From NCBI GenBank assembly GCA_022768865.1, contig JALELH010000054.1:1-42147 (forward strand): a stretch of 42,147 bases of DNA. Direction: 5' to 3'. Under the pieces are notes generated by a model. That model did not search any database, was not told where the DNA came from, and worked only from the letters and a program-made list of their open reading frames with translations. Positions 18,425-27,343 of the stretch are shown here, in pieces. The DNA is from Spirochaetia bacterium (GTDB taxonomy: Bacteria > Spirochaetota > Spirochaetia > Treponematales > Treponemataceae). The position numbers and the translations under genes are program-made. Position 1 is the stretch's first letter. Each line of letters begins with the position of its first letter.

Positions 18425-19561
18425 TCAGGAGTGTGGATGGAATGATTTCGTATGCTTTTTATTGTATTTCCAGACAATGAATGTGCCTGTAGCGGTAGAC
18501 AGTAAAATAAAAAATGCTTCTGCAACTGCAAGCCAGGATGTCATTGTAAAAAGACGTTTGAAAATTGGCACTGAATATAGAATAATGGGATAGTGAACTA
18601 AGAAAATATACATAGCCGCAGCACCTAAAGTCTGCATGGGCAAGGTTGATAAAAGCCTTGAAATAATTCCTTTATCAAATGAAAAGGTAAATATAATTAG
18701 GGCTGCAATAATCGCATTGATTGTATAGATTTTACAGTTTAATTCTTTTCTGCCTACAAAAAGGTAAAAAAGTGCAGCAAGAGAGATGATTGTTTCTGCC
18801 AGATTAAAAAGCCATGTTTTGCCGGCGTATTTATTCTGTGGAATTCTGAACCTTAAAAGGCATAAAACCATACCGGTAAGGACATAAAAAATCCTTCTGT
18901 ATGGTGAACCGTAAACAAGTTCATTCAGAAAAGTTCGTTCTCCTATTTTCTTAAAGACTACGGCAGTCAATGAAATCATGCAAATGCAGAAAACAAGCAA
19001 AAGAACTAAAGCGGATGTTTTTCTTACTGTTTTGAATAGTTTAATAAAAACTGGAGCAATAATCTGAATTATAAACAGGCAGGATAAAAACCATGCAACA
19101 GAATTAAATGCCCATTGAATCTGGTCGCACGGAATAAGCCCCTGCAATAAAGGTATGCAAAATGACAGCTTAACAAAAAGATGCAGCAGCATGGTTGAAA
19201 CGCTTTTACCGATTTTTATGCTTGAATATATATAAATTGGAATAAGGCAAAAGGTTGTCAATAAATAAAGGGGATATATTTTTTTTACATGGGATACTGC
19301 ATAATTTATGCATGTTCCGGGTGTAATTCTTGTATTTTTAGGGAAGCCTTTTTTTATGGCAGAAAGCATCATGCCAAAACCTGACAGCATAAAGAAGTAG
19401 TCAACGCCAAAAGCAGCTCCTCTTCCTAAAAAATAGTTCGGAAAGAAGTCTTCAAGATAATTAAGATGGGTCAGGACAATAAACATAATCATTATAAAGC
19501 GGAGTCCGTTTAATGATTTGATTTTTCCATCAGGAATGTTCTGCAGATAAGGATAATTCAT
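18425..19561 (-). CDS. Acyltransferase 3 family membrane protein
   Basis: The 378-residue protein has about ten hydrophobic segments and the family's N-terminal pattern: LNGLRFIMIMFIVLTHL with Arg and His, then AFGVDYFFMLSGFGMML. Such enzymes O-acylate cell-surface polysaccharides, peptidoglycan or other extracytoplasmic sugars. The start has GGAG 5 nt upstream. It diverges from the XRE regulator at 19694, and two AACAAT/ATTGTT palindromes between them suggest control by that regulator. No sugar-biosynthesis cluster is nearby, so the acceptor is unknown. Confidence 0.85.
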   Translation of the reverse strand: MNYPYLQNIPDGKIKSLNGLRFIMIMFIVLTHLNYLEDFFPNYFLGRGAAFGVDYFFMLSGFGMMLSAIKKGFPKNTRITPGTCINYAVSHVKKIYPLYLLTTFCLIPIYIYSSIKIGKSVSTMLLHLFVKLSFCIPLLQGLIPCDQIQWAFNSVAWFLSCLFIIQIIAPVFIKLFKTVRKTSALVLLLVFCICMISLTAVVFKKIGERTFLNELVYGSPYRRIFYVLTGMVLCLLRFRIPQNKYAGKTWLFNLAETIISLAALFYLFVGRKELNCKIYTINAIIAALIIFTFSFDKGIISRLLSTLPMQTLGAAAMYIFLVHYPIILYSVPIFKRLFTMTSWLAVAEAFFILLSTATGTFIVWKYNKKHTKSFHPHS

Positions 19562-19611
19562 AAAGTCTCCAGTGTCGTGTAATACAAATGTAGTTTGCTA
19601 TCTATAAAAGC

Positions 19612-19680
19612 AACAATTGTTAAATATGACCTATTATGAAACAAAAGTTTTAATATGTAAATAAAGAAACAATAATTGTT
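19612..19680. promoter_or_regulatory. Paired operator-like palindromes between acyltransferase and XRE genes
   Basis: AACAATTGTT (19612-19621) and AACAATAATTGTT (19668-19680) are perfect palindromes with the same half-site, AACAAT. The second lies just upstream of a TATAGT box (19682-19687) for the XRE gene. A related AAACAAAAGTTT (19639-19650) is in between. Confidence 0.55.
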
Positions 19681-19693
19681 TTATAGTTTAACC

Positions 19694-20083
19694 ATGAGTT
19701 TTTGGCAAAACGTAGAAGCAGAACGGGAATATCAGGGAATTTCACGTAAGGAACTGGCTTTTAAGGCTGAAATTACTTATGCAAGTATAAGTATTGGTCT
19801 TGAGCGGAATAGTATTCCTGTGGCTGATGCTGCTCTTAGAATTGCTAAAGCCTTAGGTGTTTCCTTGGAGTATCTTCTTTCTGGAGATGAAAAAAATCGT
19901 GACAATGAATTGTTTAACACAGATGGAGAAGAATCATCCAATATACAGAAACTTATTTCCAGCTATTTAAAGACAATTATAAAACTTGAAAGCCTGCCAA
20001 AAACAACAAAAGACAGCATTGTAAAAATGATTGACTGCGCAGCACAAGACTGGCAGGGCAGGGATGAACTTCTAAATAAATAA
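19694..20083 (+). CDS. Small XRE/Cro-C1 family transcriptional regulator
   Basis: The 129-residue protein has an N-terminal helix-turn-helix of the Cro/C1 type (AEREYQGISRKELAFKAEIT, then IGLERNSIPVADAALRIAKA). A short C-terminal helical region with no known fold follows. The ATG at 19694 is preferred; an upstream TTG would add six residues but lies on the likely -10 box. That box, TATAGT, is only 6 nt from the ATG and no Shine-Dalgarno sequence is seen. It probably represses itself and the divergent acyltransferase. Confidence 0.82.
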   Translation: MSFWQNVEAEREYQGISRKELAFKAEITYASISIGLERNSIPVADAALRIAKALGVSLEYLLSGDEKNRDNELFNTDGEESSNIQKLISSYLKTIIKLESLPKTTKDSIVKMIDCAAQDWQGRDELLNK

Positions 20084-20185
20084 TGAATTTTAGCTGCTTA
20101 ATGACATCCAGATTTAACTTCCATAGCATGGCAAAATAATTTTTACCCCCTTGCAAAAATTTCTTTAATAAATAGAATTTACCTT

Positions 20186-22114
20186 ATGAATCTTCTATCT
20201 GTCAGCGGTCTTGCTAAACTTAGCCGCGAAAATTATCTTTTTACTGATGTAACATTTGGACTTAATGAAGGGGATAAAGCTGCCCTTATTGGACGCAACG
20301 GCACGGGAAAGTCCACTCTTTTAAATACAATAGCAGGCGTGCTGGAACCGGACCAGGGAACCGTTGTCATAAATAAGGAAGCAGGCGTTTCTTTTTTACC
20401 GCAGAATCCGCTCTATAATAAGGAAGACACCATAAGGGACCATATCTTTAAGTCAAACAGTCCTAAGCTTAAGATAATCCGGGAATACGAAGACATCTGT
20501 TTAAAGCTTGAAGATTCTTCTTCAGATGCCGTTCAGAATAAATTTGATGAACTTACCTTAAAGATGAATGCAGGAGACCTGTGGAATTATGAAGCACAGG
20601 TAAAGTCAATTTTGAGTACCCTTGGCATAAACGACATGGAACGTAAAATGGGCGAACTTTCCGGCGGCATGATAAAAAAAGTTGCCCTTGCCCAGGTTCT
20701 TGTAGAAGATACAAAACTTCTGCTGCTGGACGAGCCTACAAACCATCTGGACATAAGCACTATATGGTGGCTGCAGAATTATCTGGCAGAAACAAAGCGC
20801 TCCGTTTTAATGGTAACACATGACCGCTACTTTCTTGATGCAGTGTGCAACAATATTTACGAACTTGACCGCAAGCGCGTAAAGCTTTACGTAGGCAACT
20901 ATTCAACCTATCTTGAAAAAAAAGCTACGGAATCAGAAATAGAAGCAAATACGGAACGCCGCATAGAATCGGTCCTGCGTTTTGAACGTGACTGGCTGAG
21001 CCGCGGACCATGTGCCCGTGGAACTAAGGCAAAGGCAAGAATCCAGCGGGACATGGCCTTGATAAACAGAGAAAAGTTTCAGGAAGACAAGGGCTTTACT
21101 TTCCATGTAGAAGGCAGGCGTTTAGGCGGCAAGGTTCTTGAACTGCATCATATTACAAAAAACTTTGCCAAGGGCTTTGCAGGCAATAAGTCAAATAATC
21201 CTGTAATAAAGGACTTTTCCTACACCTTTAATAAAGGCGAAAAAATCGGCATCTTCGGAGACAACGGCAGCGGAAAATCTACTTTGCTTAACATTATTAC
21301 CGGTAAGATAGAGGCCGATGCAGGAACAGTTGTAAAAGGGGAAAACACATTTATTGCTTACTATGAGCAGAATCCTGTTTTTGAAAATACAAACCTTACT
21401 GTCCTGGAATATATAAAGGAAGCGGCAGAGGTTATGAAAACTGCTGACGGCACGGTTTTAAGTGCTGGCCTTTTTCTTGAACAGTTCGGCTTTGAAGGCA
21501 GAATCCAGCACAGTGCCGTAAGCACCCTTAGCGGCGGTGAGCGCAAAAGGCTTTATCTTGTGCGCCTTCTTATAGGCAATCCTAATTTTATTATCCTTGA
21601 TGAACCTACCAACGACTTTGACATTTTTACAATGAACATTCTTGAAAAGTTCCTTATGGACTTTGGCGGATGCCTTTTAATTGTAAGCCATGACCGTTAC
21701 TTTATGGACAAGGTTGCAGATACCATGTTCATTCTAGAAAACGACGGTAGTGTTTCAGGCTTTGTAGGCAAGTGTTCCGAATACATTGACTACAGGGAAG
21801 AAAAACGCGCACAGGAAAAACTTGCAAATGAAAAGGCAAGGCAGGAAGCTGCAAAATCAAAGGAAGTAAAGGCTTCAGATAATGCCGTTAAAGCACCGGA
21901 AAAGAAACGCAGGCTTTCCTATAAAGAACAGCGTGAATTTGAAGAGCTTGAAAAAAACATTGCAAAGTGGGAAGAAGACAAGAAAACTCTTGAAGCAGCC
22001 ATGGCAGACACTGACTATGCAAAGGTTCAGAAGGCAGGTGAAGAATATGCCAGGCTGGAAAAAGAACTTGAAACAGCCTACAGCCGCTGGGAAGAACTTG
22101 CAGAGTTTATTTAA
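20186..22114 (+). CDS. ABC-F family ATPase (Uup-like)
   Basis: The 642-residue protein has two ABC domains and no membrane segments. The first has Walker A GRNGTGKST (36-44), signature LSGGMIKK and DEPTNHLD. The second has GDNGSGKST (near 358), LSGGERKR and DEPTNDFD. The linker (about 240-290) and a basic, coiled-coil tail (about 540-642) are as in Uup. ABC-F proteins act on the ribosome or nucleic acids, not in transport. Whether this one resolves stalled ribosomes or protects against antibiotics cannot be told. Confidence 0.9.
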   Translation: MNLLSVSGLAKLSRENYLFTDVTFGLNEGDKAALIGRNGTGKSTLLNTIAGVLEPDQGTVVINKEAGVSFLPQNPLYNKEDTIRDHIFKSNSPKLKIIREYEDICLKLEDSSSDAVQNKFDELTLKMNAGDLWNYEAQVKSILSTLGINDMERKMGELSGGMIKKVALAQVLVEDTKLLLLDEPTNHLDISTIWWLQNYLAETKRSVLMVTHDRYFLDAVCNNIYELDRKRVKLYVGNYSTYLEKKATESEIEANTERRIESVLRFERDWLSRGPCARGTKAKARIQRDMALINREKFQEDKGFTFHVEGRRLGGKVLELHHITKNFAKGFAGNKSNNPVIKDFSYTFNKGEKIGIFGDNGSGKSTLLNIITGKIEADAGTVVKGENTFIAYYEQNPVFENTNLTVLEYIKEAAEVMKTADGTVLSAGLFLEQFGFEGRIQHSAVSTLSGGERKRLYLVRLLIGNPNFIILDEPTNDFDIFTMNILEKFLMDFGGCLLIVSHDRYFMDKVADTMFILENDGSVSGFVGKCSEYIDYREEKRAQEKLANEKARQEAAKSKEVKASDNAVKAPEKKRRLSYKEQREFEELEKNIAKWEEDKKTLEAAMADTDYAKVQKAGEEYARLEKELETAYSRWEELAEFI

Positions 22115-22118
22115 GCAT

Positions 22119-23051
22119 TTATTTGTTGCACTTTGCCAGGTAGGCTTTAAGTTCCTTAAGGTAGTCTTCTCCTGTGTCAGAAAGGACAATGTTCCTTTTG
22201 GTAATGTAGCCTATTTCCATTTTGCTGTTTGGGTTTTCTTTGTCTGCTTCAAAAGGAACAGCAACAAAGTCTCCGCCGTTAAGTTCTTCACAGATTATGC
22301 CGGAACAAAGGGTATAGGCATTAAGCCCTACCATAAGGTTTAGGTTTGTTGCACGGTCTGTAGTCTTAATCATTTTAGGATATTCATTTTCCGTAAGGAT
22401 TTCTTCTGCGTAATAGAAGACGGATTTTGCATTCTGGTCAAAACTTAAGCACGGATAGTCTTTAAGCTGTTCAAAGGAAATGGATTTTTCCTTTGCAAGG
22501 GGATGCTTCTTCCACAGATAGACGTAGGCATCACAGGTAATAAGTTTTGTAAAATCAAGGTCGTTGTTGTTAAAAAGCTTGACCATGGCTTTACGGTTAA
22601 AGTCACTTAAATAAAGAATGCCTATTTCGCTTCTGCCTGTGGCAACATCTTCTACAATTGTTAAAGTTCTTGTTTCGTTAATGGCAAATTCGTATTCAGA
22701 AGTGTCAAACTTCTTTACCATTTCTACAAAGGACTTTACGGCAAAGGAATAATGCTGCGTAGAAACGGCAAAGTGCTTCTTTCTTTTTGATTTGTTTTCG
22801 TCGCAGAACCGTTCAACTAAATTTTCATACTGGGCATAGACCTGCCTTGCATACTGGACAAATTCCTTGCCTTCATTTGTAATGGTAATTCCTTTGGAAG
22901 ACCTGTTAAAAATCGTAATGCTGAATTCATGTTCAACATCTTTTATGGCAGCAGTTAATGACGGCTGGGAAACATAAAGGCTTTCGGCAGCCTTGTTGAT
23001 GGAACCTGTTTCTGAAACCCCGATAATGTACTTTAATTGCTGTAGTGTCAT
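22119..23051 (-). CDS. LysR family transcriptional regulator
   Basis: The 310-residue protein starts MTLQQLKYIIGVSETGS, a standard LysR winged helix-turn-helix (1-60), followed by a substrate-binding domain (about 90-300). I start at 23051 because AGGAGAACT precedes that ATG; the longer reading adds seven residues. The gene is downstream of the DUF4230 gene (30 nt), so both may be one transcript. The two genes' stops at 22114 (plus) and 22119 (minus) nearly touch. The ligand and target are unknown; the adjacent genes give no pathway. Confidence 0.87.
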   Translation of the reverse strand: MTLQQLKYIIGVSETGSINKAAESLYVSQPSLTAAIKDVEHEFSITIFNRSSKGITITNEGKEFVQYARQVYAQYENLVERFCDENKSKRKKHFAVSTQHYSFAVKSFVEMVKKFDTSEYEFAINETRTLTIVEDVATGRSEIGILYLSDFNRKAMVKLFNNNDLDFTKLITCDAYVYLWKKHPLAKEKSISFEQLKDYPCLSFDQNAKSVFYYAEEILTENEYPKMIKTTDRATNLNLMVGLNAYTLCSGIICEELNGGDFVAVPFEADKENPNSKMEIGYITKRNIVLSDTGEDYLKELKAYLAKCNK

Positions 23052-23081
23052 AGTTCTCCTGAAAACTCCCATGTGTAAAAT

Positions 23082-23684
23082 CTATTCATCTGAAAGTAAA
23101 GTTACTTTTACTGTTTCAAAACCAAATCCTTTTACGGCGGCAGACACAAGTTCTGTAAGGCGATCGTCTGCTTCCTTTACAAGTCCCTTGCGTTCTGCTG
23201 ACAGGGCATAGTCTGCCATTGCTACACTTATTTCGTCAAATATTTCCTGTGTGGTAATGGGAACAAATATGCTCTGCCGTTCATCAAAAACTTCCTGTGA
23301 AACAAGCGTGTTGTCAAGTATAGTGCAATGTGGGATTTTAATCTCAACTTCTTTTCCGCCCTGGCTTATTTCTATTTTTGTATCAGAAAGGTTTTCAACG
23401 CCGATTCTTATAACGCCTGAAAACTTTATGATTGAATAAGCCTTTGCCATTCCGCCCATTGCAGATTTTTTTATGCAGGTAATGTCACTGTAATTGTTTT
23501 TTATGGCTGTAAGTTCTGCAACACGCACAACCTGGTTTGTAATTGCCTGATGAGTTTTTTCTATGTGAACTTCCGTCATTTTCCTGAAGTTTATAAGGAC
23601 ATAAATTCCAATGGAAACGACAAAAAATGCAATAATAATGTTGAAAATTAGCTTTATTCTTTTTAGCATGGCAATCTTATTCAT
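23082..23684 (-). CDS. DUF4230 family membrane-anchored protein
   Basis: The 200-residue protein has one N-terminal transmembrane helix (about 10-30) and then a DUF4230-like domain: LTAIKNNYSD, KFSGVIRIGVENL, and VEIKIPHCTIL. The family's function is unknown; it is an extracytoplasmic anchored domain. TATACT with an upstream TG (extended -10, 23692-23700 on the minus strand) lies 7 nt before the ATG, with no Shine-Dalgarno sequence, so it may be leaderless. It diverges from the next gene. Confidence 0.75.
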   Translation of the reverse strand: MNKIAMLKRIKLIFNIIIAFFVVSIGIYVLINFRKMTEVHIEKTHQAITNQVVRVAELTAIKNNYSDITCIKKSAMGGMAKAYSIIKFSGVIRIGVENLSDTKIEISQGGKEVEIKIPHCTILDNTLVSQEVFDERQSIFVPITTQEIFDEISVAMADYALSAERKGLVKEADDRLTELVSAAVKGFGFETVKVTLLSDE

Positions 23685-23754
23685 GGTTTTAAGTATAGCA
23701 TTTTATCAGCCCTTTTCCCTTGTTTTTAGGCAGTTTTTTCATTATTTTTTTAAT

Positions 23755-25344
23755 ATGATTCAGCTTGTAAAAATAGAAAATAACCAGATTATATTGAATA
23801 CAAATATGCCACCTGAAGTTTTTGCCAGAACAAGGTTTGCAGAAAAGATAAAGGAAAAAGGAGTTCTTGCAGAATTAAGGGAAGGCAGGTGGAACTTTAA
23901 TCCGTGGACTTTTGAAAACGTAACGGAAAAAGACGGAATTATTTATTTAAGGGGAAATGCCTTTAATGGCAAAACCGCTGACAGCATTTTAAAAGACAGT
24001 TCAATGGAATCAGGAAAAGTACATGCCCTTTGCAAAACATTGTGCACAATTTTAGAAAGTGCAGTAAATTCAAAAGTGCCTGTTGCAAACACTGGTGCCG
24101 GAGGAATTGTTGTTTCTGAAGACTTTACAAAGGCAATTTTCCTTCCATATAACTTCTGGACTACGGCAGTAATGTCTGCAGGCGATGAAGTTTTCAGCAA
24201 TTTAAATGGAATCTATATAAACCAGAATGAAAACAAAGAAAAGGCAATAAGGTTTATGCAGGCTGTTCTTGTTTACAGGACTATTGCCGGTGTCTTCCCT
24301 TTTACGGAACTTAATACTAAAAAAAGGGCAGAAGACGTTTTGGACGGAAACTATAGTTTATTAAAATGGACTGTTCCATGCGTGAATAAAAAAATAACTT
24401 TATTTACGGAAAGGGCACTTGCATCTAAAGCAGCACAGTTTCCTTCTGAAGAATTTGAATCATATAAAAAAGCGGAACTTACGGAAGAAGAATTATTGAA
24501 GTTTAAAAAAGAAAGTGAAGCCGCCGCCAATAATAAAAAAAAGAAGGTGGGTTCTAAAAGATTTGTGCGTGCAAGGCAGACAGGCCTGACTGCCGGGGCT
24601 ATTGCGGCGGCTGTTGTTTTGCTGGTGGCAGGCAACTTAAGGAAAACTGCACTTGAAAAACCTACAAGCAAAAGCCTAACATCCATGGAAACGGTGCAGA
24701 TGTATTACAATGCCATGAATGAACTTAATGTAGATGCCGCCAAAAACTGCACTATAAATCTTTCTGACAGGGTAGACTATATAAGCAATCTGTTTTTAAA
24801 ATCCCGCACACGCTCCATGTATACAAGGCAGACGGATACGGTTACTCCTGCAGCCTGGTTAATTAAAAACCAGACCAGGCATAATATTTGGGGACTTACA
24901 AATTTCTACATTAACGGCAATTGGGCAAGCCTTTTAGTAGAAGGGCCTGTAAAAAACACAAAACCTGAAGCCCTTAAAGAAGAAGACGGCATTCTTCTTA
25001 AAGACGGTGATACAAGGAAATATACTGTTAATTACGACTGTCTTGATACAAGTCTGGAAAACATTCTTGCGGTAAAAGTTACAAAAGAAACTGTTGAAGT
25101 CATTTATAAAAAAGACAGGTGGATGGTTTCTTCCATTATAACAGAAGAAATCCCTGCTGAATTCAATGTTGACGACTTTGTCCGGGATTATGTTTCTGTC
25201 ATGAAGGCTGAAAGTCATCAGAAAGCAGATGTTCTTGCCGCCATTGTAGAACTTAAGGATAAATATAGTTTTCTTCCGACGGAAAAGGAAATAGACGAAG
25301 GCTATGAATATCTGAAGAAAATCAGCGTATTTAATTTTGATTAA
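23755..25344 (+). CDS. Membrane protein with possible degenerate kinase-like domain
   Basis: About 529 residues. I do not recognise a named family. The N-terminal ~230 residues have faint kinase-like features: NTGAGGIVVSEDFTKAIFL where a catalytic or metal-binding loop would be, and a later AIRFMQAVLVYRTIAGVFPF like the kinase alpha-F region. The usual catalytic Asp motifs HRD and DFG are missing. A Lys-rich stretch and one transmembrane helix (near LTAGAIAAAVVLLVAGNL) follow, then an extracytoplasmic ~190-residue domain. The start is uncertain: ATG 23611 and others lie antisense to the DUF4230 gene, so I chose 23755. Kinase similarity is only my reading. Confidence 0.6.
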   Translation: MIQLVKIENNQIILNTNMPPEVFARTRFAEKIKEKGVLAELREGRWNFNPWTFENVTEKDGIIYLRGNAFNGKTADSILKDSSMESGKVHALCKTLCTILESAVNSKVPVANTGAGGIVVSEDFTKAIFLPYNFWTTAVMSAGDEVFSNLNGIYINQNENKEKAIRFMQAVLVYRTIAGVFPFTELNTKKRAEDVLDGNYSLLKWTVPCVNKKITLFTERALASKAAQFPSEEFESYKKAELTEEELLKFKKESEAAANNKKKKVGSKRFVRARQTGLTAGAIAAAVVLLVAGNLRKTALEKPTSKSLTSMETVQMYYNAMNELNVDAAKNCTINLSDRVDYISNLFLKSRTRSMYTRQTDTVTPAAWLIKNQTRHNIWGLTNFYINGNWASLLVEGPVKNTKPEALKEEDGILLKDGDTRKYTVNYDCLDTSLENILAVKVTKETVEVIYKKDRWMVSSIITEEIPAEFNVDDFVRDYVSVMKAESHQKADVLAAIVELKDKYSFLPTEKEIDEGYEYLKKISVFNFD

Positions 25345-25379
25345 CGGCATGAATGAGCGTAAATAAAATGCAGGCGTGG

Positions 25380-25416
25380 GTCATAATGACAGTTTTACGT
25401 TTTTTGTCATATTGAC
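25380..25416. promoter_or_regulatory. Two GTCA/TGAC palindromes at the carboxyltransferase promoter
   Basis: GTCATAATGAC (25380-25390) and GTCATATTGAC (25406-25416) are 11-bp palindromic words 26 bp apart. The second overlaps the -35 box, so a repressor or activator may bind here. Confidence 0.45.
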
Positions 25417-25440
25417 AATTTTTTTTACACTGTCTAATAT
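25412..25440 (+). promoter_or_regulatory. Sigma70-type promoter of the carboxyltransferase gene
   Basis: TTGACA (25412-25417) and TAATAT (25435-25440) are separated by exactly 17 bp. Transcription should start near 25447, leaving a leader of about 18 nt. Confidence 0.82.
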
Positions 25441-25464
25441 AGATTTATAATCTCGGAGGCTACT

Positions 25465-27006
25465 ATGGCTAAATATGAATACAATTTAGACAAACAGCAT
25501 CAGAAGGGAAAACTTCATGCTATTGAAAGAATCAACGCTATTTGTGATAAAGATTCATTTAAAGAAATTTATTCCGGTGTGCGCCACAACTGCACAAGTT
25601 TCGGAATGGATAAAAAAGATCTTCCATACGACGGTGTAATTACAGGTTTCGGAAAGATTAACGGACGCAAGGTTGCACTTTATGCACAGGATTTTACAGT
25701 TCAGGGCGGAACCCTTGGACTTATGCACGGAAAGAAAATTGCAGAAGTAATTGAAATGGCAATTCAGGCACGCTGCCCGGTTATCGGACTTAATGATTCG
25801 GGCGGAGCACGTATTCAGGAAGGTGTTGATGCCCTTTGCGGTTACGGTGATATTTTCAAGGCCAACGTTAAGGCTTCCGGCAGCATTCCTCAGATTTCCG
25901 TAATCGTTGGACCATGTGCAGGCGGTGCCGTTTATTCACCTGGACTTACTGATTTTATTTTTACAGTTGACAAGATTTCACAGATGTTCATTACAGGACC
26001 TAAAGTTGTTAAGCAGGTTATGTTCATGGACATTACAGAAGAAGACTTAGGCGGTGCAGCAATCCATGCACAGAAGTCTGGTGTTGCTCACTGGAAGTGC
26101 GATGATGAAAAGTCATGCTACGAAAATGTCCGCAAGCTTCTTGATTATATTCCTCACTTTTACGGAGACACGGAACCGTTTGAACCAAAGTCTGCAACAA
26201 AGCGCGGAATCTTTGGAACTAAAGTTGTTCCAAGTTTTTCTTTTGATTCAAAGAAGACAGAAAAAATCAATACAATTCTTCCGGAAGAAAGCAAAAAAGG
26301 TTACGACATGCGCGCTGTTATTGACAGCGTAGTTGATGACAATTCTTTCTTTGAAGTAATGAAGGAATTTGCAGTTAATGCCCTGACTGGTTTTGCAAAA
26401 ATCGAAGGCAAGACTGTGGGAATCGTTGCAAACAATCCTGCAGGTTTTGGCGGTGTTTTAAATTGCGATGCTTCTGATAAGATTGCACGCCATGTGCGCT
26501 ATTGTGATGCATTCAATATTCCTCTTGTAAACTTTGTTGATGTTCCGGGCTTTATCCCTGGACCACAGGAAGAACAGAAGGGAATTATCCGCCACGGTGC
26601 TATAGTTCTTTACGCTTATGCAGAAGCAAATGTTCCTAAAGTAACAGTTATCACAAGAAAGGCATACGGTGGTGCTTACATTGCCATGTGCTCTAAGCAT
26701 CTTGGTGCTGATTTTGTTTACGCATGGCCAAAGGCAGAAATTGCAGTTATGGGTGCAGAAGGTGCCATCGGCGTTCTTTATGCAAAGGACATGAAAGACC
26801 CTTCCAAAGCACAGGAAATTGCACAGAAGTCTGAAGAATACAAGACAGAAATCATGACTCCAAAAATTGCTGCACGACGCGGTTATATTTCTGAAGTTAT
26901 TGAACCGTCAGAAACACGCGAACGCATTGTTTCAAGCCTTGAAATCCTTGAAAACAAGACTTCAACACAAGTGCCACTTAAAAAGCATGGTAATATTCCG
27001 TTATAA
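25465..27006 (+). CDS. Acyl-CoA carboxyltransferase subunit (PccB/MmdA type)
   Basis: The 513-residue protein has both carboxyltransferase half-domains, with the oxyanion-forming pairs GGARIQEGV and PCAGGAVYSPG, then NPAGFGGVL and KAYGGAYIAMC. The family moves CO2 between biotin and acyl-CoA, as in propionyl-CoA carboxylase or methylmalonyl-CoA decarboxylase. Both are used in propionate or succinate fermentation. GGAGG lies 7 nt before the ATG and the promoter is canonical. No biotin-carrier or membrane subunit is in the window, so the complex is not defined. The stop codon lies in the stem of the first of three hairpins. Confidence 0.93.
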   Translation: MAKYEYNLDKQHQKGKLHAIERINAICDKDSFKEIYSGVRHNCTSFGMDKKDLPYDGVITGFGKINGRKVALYAQDFTVQGGTLGLMHGKKIAEVIEMAIQARCPVIGLNDSGGARIQEGVDALCGYGDIFKANVKASGSIPQISVIVGPCAGGAVYSPGLTDFIFTVDKISQMFITGPKVVKQVMFMDITEEDLGGAAIHAQKSGVAHWKCDDEKSCYENVRKLLDYIPHFYGDTEPFEPKSATKRGIFGTKVVPSFSFDSKKTEKINTILPEESKKGYDMRAVIDSVVDDNSFFEVMKEFAVNALTGFAKIEGKTVGIVANNPAGFGGVLNCDASDKIARHVRYCDAFNIPLVNFVDVPGFIPGPQEEQKGIIRHGAIVLYAYAEANVPKVTVITRKAYGGAYIAMCSKHLGADFVYAWPKAEIAVMGAEGAIGVLYAKDMKDPSKAQEIAQKSEEYKTEIMTPKIAARRGYISEVIEPSETRERIVSSLEILENKTSTQVPLKKHGNIPL

Positions 27007-27114
27007 AAATTGACGTCCTGTCAATTTTTATACGCTACTTTTGCTTCGCAAAAGTAGCGGTTTGAGTTGCTAAAAATCCCATGCGCCGTCCTTGGCTTTA
27101 TGGGATTTTTAGCA
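27004..27114. repeat. Three consecutive hairpins after the carboxyltransferase gene
   Basis: Perfect stems in a row: TAAAAATTGAC with GTCAATTTTTA (27004-27030), CGCTACTTTTGC with GCAAAAGTAGCG (27033-27059), and TGCTAAAAATCCCAT with ATGGGATTTTTAGCA (27068-27114). The first begins at the TAA stop and can end transcription. The second's loop, TTC in TTTTGCTTCGCAAAA, is nearly the same as in copy B of the ilvC element. Confidence 0.75.
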
Positions 27115-27136
27115 GCTTTGCTTAACTTGAATCATC

Positions 27137-27176
27137 AGCCCTGGTTAAAGAAATAATACTTTAGCCGGGGCTTTTG
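27137..27176 (+). terminator. Terminator-like hairpin before the TIR element
   Basis: AGCCCTGGTTAAAG (27137-27150) and CTTTAGCCGGGGCT (27159-27172) form a stem with two mismatches, followed by TTTT. Confidence 0.5.
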
Positions 27177-27183
27177 CTTATCA

Positions 27184-27286
27184 TGTCATTCTGAACAAAT
27201 GCGAAGCATTTGTTCAGAATCTGCTGAAAATTTTTATTACAGGCATTGCTAAACTAAAGCAGATTCTGACCTGCGTCAGAATGACA
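27184..27286. repeat. MITE-like element with terminal inverted repeats
   Basis: The 103-bp element is bounded by TGTCATTCTGA and TCAGAATGACA. Inside, TTCTGAACAAATGC and GCATTTGTTCAGAA form a perfect 14-bp hairpin with a GAA loop. CAGAATCTGCT pairs with AGCAGATTCTG, and TTCTGAC with GTCAGAA. No ORF is inside, so it is non-autonomous. It abuts azlC. Confidence 0.7.
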
Positions 27287-27343
27287 TATTTTTATTCCTT
27301 AAATCTATTGCATAAAAATTCAAAATCAATGAAAATCTTGCCC

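Noticed and set aside
23611..23754. 48-residue hydrophobic N-terminal extension of the 23755 gene
   Set aside because: It is antisense to the DUF4230 transmembrane helix and its promoter, which explains the hydrophobic translation.
24934..25350. 138-residue minus-strand ORF
   Set aside because: It is antisense to a longer, better supported gene and is Phe-rich in the way of a shadow frame.
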